This document shows positions 6,975-10,418 of a stretch of 10,418 nt of DNA, one piece after another; position 1 is the stretch's first letter; every line of letters starts with the position of its first letter. The position numbers were made by a program, and so were the translations under genes. Where the stretch lies: positions 1 through 10,418 of the forward strand of contig UQNC01000060.1 in assembly GCA_900542175.1 (NCBI GenBank), read 5' to 3'. The stretch comes from an uncultured Collinsella sp. GTDB lineage: Bacteria > Actinomycetota > Coriobacteriia > Coriobacteriales > Coriobacteriaceae. The notes under the pieces are model-generated. The model had not been told where the DNA came from, made no database searches, and was given only the letters and a program-made list of their open reading frames with translations.

Positions 6975-7511
6975 ATGGAAGCCAACGGAATCGTACTGTC
7001 GCCCGACCCTCGTCTGCGCCAGGAGTGCGCCGTCATCGAGGAGATCACTCCGGCGATCGAGGCGCTTGCCGAGAAGATGAAGAAGATGATGTTCGAGAAC
7101 GGTGGATGCGGCCTGGCCGCCCCGCAGATCGGTGAGCTTATTCAGCTCGTCACCATCGACTGCGACTACAGCGACAAGAACGACTACGACCCGTACGTGC
7201 TCATCAACCCTGTCATTGTTGAGCAGAGCGACCATCTGGTGCCGTATAGCGAGGGCTGCCTGTCCATCCCCGGCATTAGCTGCGAGATCGAGCGCCCCGA
7301 CCATGTCGTCGTCGAGGCGTATGACCTGGACGCTAACCTGATTCGCTACGAGGCTACGGGCGACCTGTTCTGCGTGTGCCTGCAGCACGAGATCGATCAC
7401 CTGCACGGCAACACCATGTTCGAGCGACTGAAGCCGATGCAGAGGATCAAGGCCGTCAAGGAGTACCAGGACGCCCTGGCCCGCGGCGCTCGACCGGGCG
7501 AGACGGAGTAG
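6975..7511 (+). CDS. def: Peptide deformylase
   Basis: Def removes the N-terminal formyl group from nascent proteins at the ribosome exit and is the functional partner of Fmt, encoded next. The 178-residue length is typical. All three family motifs are present: GGCGLAAPQ (43-51), EGCLS (93-97) and QHEIDH (137-142). Cys95, His138 and His142 are the predicted metal ligands and Glu139 the catalytic base. Directly before HEIDH the chain reads FCVCL, adding Cys133 and Cys135 near the metal site. Many homologues have a different residue pattern there, so this is a small peculiarity. The gene starts 18 bases after priA and is probably co-transcribed with it. Downstream comes palindrome P3 rather than fmt directly, so def and fmt are separated by 321 bases. 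Confidence 0.96.
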   Translation: MEANGIVLSPDPRLRQECAVIEEITPAIEALAEKMKKMMFENGGCGLAAPQIGELIQLVTIDCDYSDKNDYDPYVLINPVIVEQSDHLVPYSEGCLSIPGISCEIERPDHVVVEAYDLDANLIRYEATGDLFCVCLQHEIDHLHGNTMFERLKPMQRIKAVKEYQDALARGARPGETE

Positions 7512-7519
7512 GTTTGTCC

Positions 7520-7615
7520 GTCCCCGGGGCGCCCGCCTATATCATCCCGTGCTCAAACATTCTCGCTGCGCTGCGAAACTGCGCGCGGGACGATATAGGC
7601 GGGCGCCCCGGGGAC
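7520..7615. repeat. Long palindromic element P3 after def
   Basis: Two 30-base inverted arms (7520-7549 and 7586-7615) match at 29 positions, begin GTCCCCGGGGCGCCCGCC, and enclose 36 bases. The one difference (A7544 against C7591) becomes a G-U pair if the minus strand is transcribed. The arms begin eight bases after the def stop codon. No T-run follows, so it is not a standard terminator, although so strong a stem could slow polymerase or protect the upstream mRNA end. The outer ends share GTCCC, then GGGGCG, and a final GGGACTA with palindrome P1. This suggests a common element family. Confidence 0.88.
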
Positions 7616-7832
7616 TACGTTGACGCTGCTTGTCTCGCCCGGGTGCCGTTGGGTCAGGGATAGGCGTCTTCGCTGATAGGTGCTTTGTTGGGGGGCTGCT
7701 TTTATGCGGCTCTTTCTTTGTTTTTGGGTATATTTGTCTTTGTTGAACTGTTCTTGCGGCTGGGTGCGCTTGCGACCTGGAACGCTTCTTTTGTAGCCGT
7801 CTCGGCTCGTTGTTGAGAGGAGACTTACTTTT
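7616..7832. other. Leader region between palindrome P3 and fmt
   Basis: These 217 bases are unusually rich in G and T on the plus strand, especially 7680-7800. They hold a possible -10 (TATATT, 7729-7734) with no good -35. They also hold a 30-codon ORF at 7704-7796 beginning MRLFLCFWVYLSLLNC, which has only a G-run upstream instead of a convincing ribosome site. No terminator, tRNA or riboswitch is recognised. The fmt ribosome site (GAGAGGAG) lies at the right end. Confidence 0.4.
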
Positions 7833-8753
7833 ATGCGTATTGTGTTTATGGGTACGCCTGATTTTGCTGTGCCTTCGCTGACTTCGCTTGTTGAGTCTGG
7901 GAATGAGATTGCGCTCGTAATTACTCGTCCCGATGCTGTTCGTGGGCGTGGTAAGAAGCTTGAGCCGTCTCCTGTTAAGGCCAAGGCGCTTGAGCTGGGG
8001 TTGCCGGTTGTTGAGGCCAACCGTATGACGCCTGAGGTTGTTGAGACGCTCCAGGCTGCCCAGGCTGATATTTTCTGTGTGGCTGCCTATGGCTGCATTT
8101 TGCCTGATGAGGTGCTGCATATGGCGCCGCTTGGTATTGTGAATGTTCATGCTTCGCTGCTGTCTCGTTGGCGTGGCGCTGCTCCCATTCAGCGTGCCAT
8201 TCTTGCTGGTGACGAGGTTGCTGGCGTTTCCATTATGCGCATTGGGCATGGCGTGGATACCGGCGCTTATTGTGCCCAGGCGTCTACGTCGGTTACCGGT
8301 AAGCATGCCGAGGCGCTCACGATGGAGCTTGGTGAGCTTGGCGGTAAGTTGCTTGCCGATACACTTCCTTCGCTTGCCGATGGCTCGGCTGTTTGGACTG
8401 AGCAGGATGAGTCGCTCGTCACTCATGCCGCCAAGATTTCCAAGCAGGAGATGCGTCTTGATCCGCAGATGGCGGCGCTCGATTGCGTTCGTCATGTGCT
8501 CGCTTCGTCCGATACCGCGCCTGCTCGTTGCGTGATTGCTGGCAAGACGGTTCGCGTGCTCGATGCTGCGCCGGCCGATGTGTTGCTTGGCGAGGGCGCT
8601 GTTGCCGTCAAGAGCAAGCGTGTTTACCTGGGCCTTTCCGATGGCGCTGTTGAACTGCTCGAGGTTAAGCCCGATGGTAAGCGTGCTATGGCTGCTTCTG
8701 CCTGGGCTGCCGGCCTGCAGGGTGCCGAACTTAGGTGGGGCGTACTGTCATGA
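7833..8753 (+). CDS. fmt: Methionyl-tRNA formyltransferase
   Basis: Fmt transfers a formyl group from 10-formyltetrahydrofolate to initiator Met-tRNA in the cytoplasm, making the substrate for translation initiation that Def later processes. The 306-residue length is close to the family norm. The protein starts MRIVFMGTPDFAVPSL, a standard N-terminus. It has VAAYGCILP, then NVHASLLSRWRGAAPIQRAI, with Asn104 and His106 as predicted catalytic residues, and GVDTGA with Asp142. The C-terminal tRNA-binding domain covers about 205-306. ATG 7833 has GAGAGGAG upstream with a spacing of about ten bases. Third codon positions are strikingly T/G-rich compared with gltX: in the first 40 codons 24 end in T, 13 in G, 2 in C and 1 in A. 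Its stop overlaps the rsmB start as ATGA. Confidence 0.97.
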   Translation: MRIVFMGTPDFAVPSLTSLVESGNEIALVITRPDAVRGRGKKLEPSPVKAKALELGLPVVEANRMTPEVVETLQAAQADIFCVAAYGCILPDEVLHMAPLGIVNVHASLLSRWRGAAPIQRAILAGDEVAGVSIMRIGHGVDTGAYCAQASTSVTGKHAEALTMELGELGGKLLADTLPSLADGSAVWTEQDESLVTHAAKISKQEMRLDPQMAALDCVRHVLASSDTAPARCVIAGKTVRVLDAAPADVLLGEGAVAVKSKRVYLGLSDGAVELLEVKPDGKRAMAASAWAAGLQGAELRWGVLS

Positions 8754-10150
8754 GCAAGTTGTCTCCCGCGCGCAAGCTTGCGCTCGACGTGTTGATGGAG
8801 GCCGATCGCCGCGGTATGTACGCACGCGACGTGTTGTCTTCCCGTGCTTCCGCCAAGGCCATTGACCAGCGCGATTCCGCTTTTGCCGCTCGTCTAGCGC
8901 TCGGTGTCGCCGCCACGCAGGGCGTTTTGGATGAGTTGCTCGATCAGTTTCTCGATAAGCCCAAAAAGGTCGCGCCGCGCGTTCGTATGGCGCTTCGTAT
9001 CTCGGCCTTCGAGATGCTCTACCTGCATACGCCGGGCCGCGTTGCCGTGAGCCAGGGTGTTGAGCTGGTGCGCAGCGGTGCTAAGTCTGCTGCGGGCCTG
9101 GCAAACGCGGTGCTGCACAAGGTTGCGGACAACGTTGAGGACTTTGCCACGGCATCCGACGTGGATGAGTCCGAGCGCCGTTTGGTTCGCCTGTCTCGTT
9201 TGATGGGTCTTCCTCGCTGGCTGTGCGCTCGCATTATGGCGTCGTTCGATACGCCCGAGGGCGTGCTCAACTTTGCCGGTAATCTTGCGCCCGCGCCGCT
9301 TGCTCTGCACGAGAATGCGTTTGCGACTAAAGCCGACCCGTATATCTCGCAGCTCGTTGCGCCTGTCTTCCCGGGCTGTCATGCTCCTGTCGATGCGCAG
9401 GTCGCGGTTGCGTCGGGTGTGTTTGAGCGTGCTGCCGCGGTTGCCTCGGACCTCAACGCTCAGCTCATCGCTACTGCGGCGACGCGTCCCGGTCGTTGCC
9501 TGGAGATTGGCGCCGGTCGCGGCACTAAGACCTATGTGATGATGTGCCAGGCCAAACGTGCCGGTTACAAGCGTCAGCATACTGCGCTCGATCTGCATGA
9601 TCGCAAGTGCGATCAGAATCTCGCGCGCCTGCACAAGGCGGGTATCTCAGGTGTTCGTACGGTGTCAGGCGATGCCTGCGAGCTCAATGAGGTGCTTACG
9701 TCGTTTGATGCCATGCTTGGCGAGCCTGCCCTGTTCGACACGGTGTTTATCGATGCGCCGTGCTCTGGCACCGGCACCATGCGCCGTCATCCCGAGATTC
9801 CGTGGCGTCTGTCCGAGAACGACGTTACGACTGAGCTGCCCCGCCTGCAGCTGACGATGCTCAAGGAAGCAGCCGCGCGCGTGGCTGCCGGCGGTGAGCT
9901 TATCTATGCCACCTGCTCGGTTTTTGATGAAGAGAACACGCAGGTCGTGGATGCCTTCCTGGCCTCTCCCGAGGGCGCCGGCTTTTCCGTGGCGCCGCTC
10001 TCCGAAGCCCAGATTCTGCAGCTGCCCGAGTTCGCCCAAGCCAAGAAGCTCATCTCCGTTCGCCAAAACGACCGCGGCCTCTTCCAAAGCGTCCCCGTAA
10101 ACGCTGACTCCTATGACGGCCACTTCTGCGCCCGCCTGGTCCACAAGTAA
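8750..10150 (+). CDS. rsmB: 16S rRNA (cytosine(967)-C(5))-methyltransferase RsmB (Sun/Fmu)
   Basis: RsmB makes 5-methylcytosine at position 967 (E. coli numbering) of 16S rRNA using S-adenosylmethionine. The 466-residue chain has an N-terminal NusB-like RNA-binding domain (about 1-145). A Rossmann methyltransferase follows, with the SAM loop EIGAGRGTKT (252-261), DAPCSGTG (Cys338 in the PC motif) and ATCS (Cys389, predicted nucleophile). The SAM loop differs from the usual CAAPGGKT-type sequence of the family. The family assignment is firm, but the exact target base is inferred from homology. ATG 8750 overlaps the fmt TGA as ATGA, implying translational coupling. AGGTGGGG lies about nine bases upstream. 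A GTG at 8735 in the same frame would add five residues and is less likely. Confidence 0.94.
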   Translation: MSKLSPARKLALDVLMEADRRGMYARDVLSSRASAKAIDQRDSAFAARLALGVAATQGVLDELLDQFLDKPKKVAPRVRMALRISAFEMLYLHTPGRVAVSQGVELVRSGAKSAAGLANAVLHKVADNVEDFATASDVDESERRLVRLSRLMGLPRWLCARIMASFDTPEGVLNFAGNLAPAPLALHENAFATKADPYISQLVAPVFPGCHAPVDAQVAVASGVFERAAAVASDLNAQLIATAATRPGRCLEIGAGRGTKTYVMMCQAKRAGYKRQHTALDLHDRKCDQNLARLHKAGISGVRTVSGDACELNEVLTSFDAMLGEPALFDTVFIDAPCSGTGTMRRHPEIPWRLSENDVTTELPRLQLTMLKEAAARVAAGGELIYATCSVFDEENTQVVDAFLASPEGAGFSVAPLSEAQILQLPEFAQAKKLISVRQNDRGLFQSVPVNADSYDGHFCARLVHK

Positions 10151-10153
10151 CCA

Positions 10154-10226
10154 CTAAGTTGCGGTGAAATAGGGATTGAATAGCGGCTTCTACTCGCCAA
10201 ACAGTCCTTATTTCACCGCAACTCAG
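10154..10226. repeat. Long palindromic element P4 after rsmB
   Basis: Inverted arms of 22 bases (10154-10175 and 10205-10226) with core AGTTGCGGTGAAATA match except at two positions, both of which permit G-U pairing on one strand. They enclose a 29-base loop, and the symmetry continues weakly inward (GGATTG against CAGTCC). It starts three bases after the rsmB stop. No T-run follows, so its role as a terminator is doubtful. It is AT-richer than P1 and P3 and is probably another palindrome family. Confidence 0.85.
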
Positions 10227-10270
10227 AAGGTCATGCGTGCGGAGATCGCAATGGCGGTAAAGAGTGGTGA

Positions 10271-10324
10271 TAAAAGCCCCGTCTCTTACTTGCTGTAATC
10301 AAAAGCAGGGCGGTTTACGGGGCT
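10271..10324 (-). terminator. Probable intrinsic terminator read on the minus strand
   Basis: AGCCCCGT (10275-10282) pairs with ACGGGGCT (10317-10324) around a 34-base loop that can itself form a small TGCT/AGCA stem. Read on the minus strand, the stem is followed by TTTATC, giving four Ts in a row with the last stem base. On the plus strand no T-run follows. It would end a transcript coming from the right, either a gene beyond the window or a short local RNA. The long loop and short T-run lower confidence. Confidence 0.5.
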
Positions 10325-10361
10325 AGATTGGTGATGTCCGACCATAGCAAAAATGACCTAA

Positions 10362-10390
10362 ATAAAACCGACGCTCCTATAAGTTGTCAA
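10362..10390 (-). promoter_or_regulatory. Possible leftward promoter at right edge
   Basis: On the minus strand a perfect TTGACA (10385-10390) is followed after exactly 17 bases by TTTTAT (10362-10367, 4 of 6). A transcript from about 10355 would reach the minus-strand terminator at 10271-10324 after roughly 85 bases. The same DNA is open in a minus-strand frame from 10417 to a TAG at 10358-10360 (reading ESAPANCLLTTYRSVGFI). It could therefore instead be the 3' end of a leftward gene. I cannot tell which. Confidence 0.3.
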
Positions 10391-10418
10391 GAGGCAGTTT
10401 GCGGGAGCGCTCTCTCCA

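Noticed and set aside
7520..7615. CRISPR repeat or tRNA-like structure in the palindromes
   Set aside because: Each palindrome occurs once here, with no repeat-spacer periodicity, and none folds as a cloverleaf with conserved tRNA bases.
10233..10298. 21-codon ORF (MRAEIAMAVKSGDKSPVSYLL) after palindrome P4
   Set aside because: It is very short, with AGAAGG too close to the ATG, and it runs into the terminator hairpin. There is no supporting evidence for expression.

Overview
The window reads as a chromosomal housekeeping region of a high-GC, anaerobic actinobacterium, most like Collinsella or a close relative in the Coriobacteriia. That placement is inference. It rests on the gene content and order (gltX, priA, def, fmt, rsmB beside metK), an oxygen-labile iron-sulfur type serine dehydratase, and C/G-ending codons in most genes. 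No database search was possible.

Layout. On the minus strand are an L-serine dehydratase fused as beta-ACT-alpha (cut by the left edge, 1-1089) and metK (1402-2682) with its own strong terminator at 1331-1364. A divergent control region (2683-2950) carries a long palindrome between the metK and gltX promoter sides. On the plus strand, gltX (2951-4426) ends at a classic terminator. It is followed closely by priA (4515-6956), def (6975-7511), fmt (7833-8753) and rsmB (8750-10150). The last 268 bases hold another palindrome and signals that appear to belong to the minus strand.

How the genes relate. MetK makes S-adenosylmethionine, which RsmB uses to methylate 16S rRNA. GltX charges tRNA-Glu. 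Fmt formylates the initiator Met-tRNA and Def removes the formyl group from finished proteins, so fmt and def form a cycle. PriA restarts stalled replication forks. The fmt and rsmB genes overlap by four bases (ATGA), so they are probably translationally coupled. def follows priA by 18 bases.

There is no CRISPR array, recognisable prophage, rRNA or tRNA, and I see no previously undescribed multi-gene system. The noteworthy signals are four long near-perfect intergenic palindromes (1113-1234, 2790-2870, 7520-7615, 10154-10226), two of which share end sequences. Others are a predicted sliding-clamp-binding motif at the PriA N-terminus, an ACT domain inside the fused serine dehydratase, a sharp change in third-codon-position composition at fmt, a possible promoter woven into the gltX terminator, and a possible short leftward transcript at the right edge.
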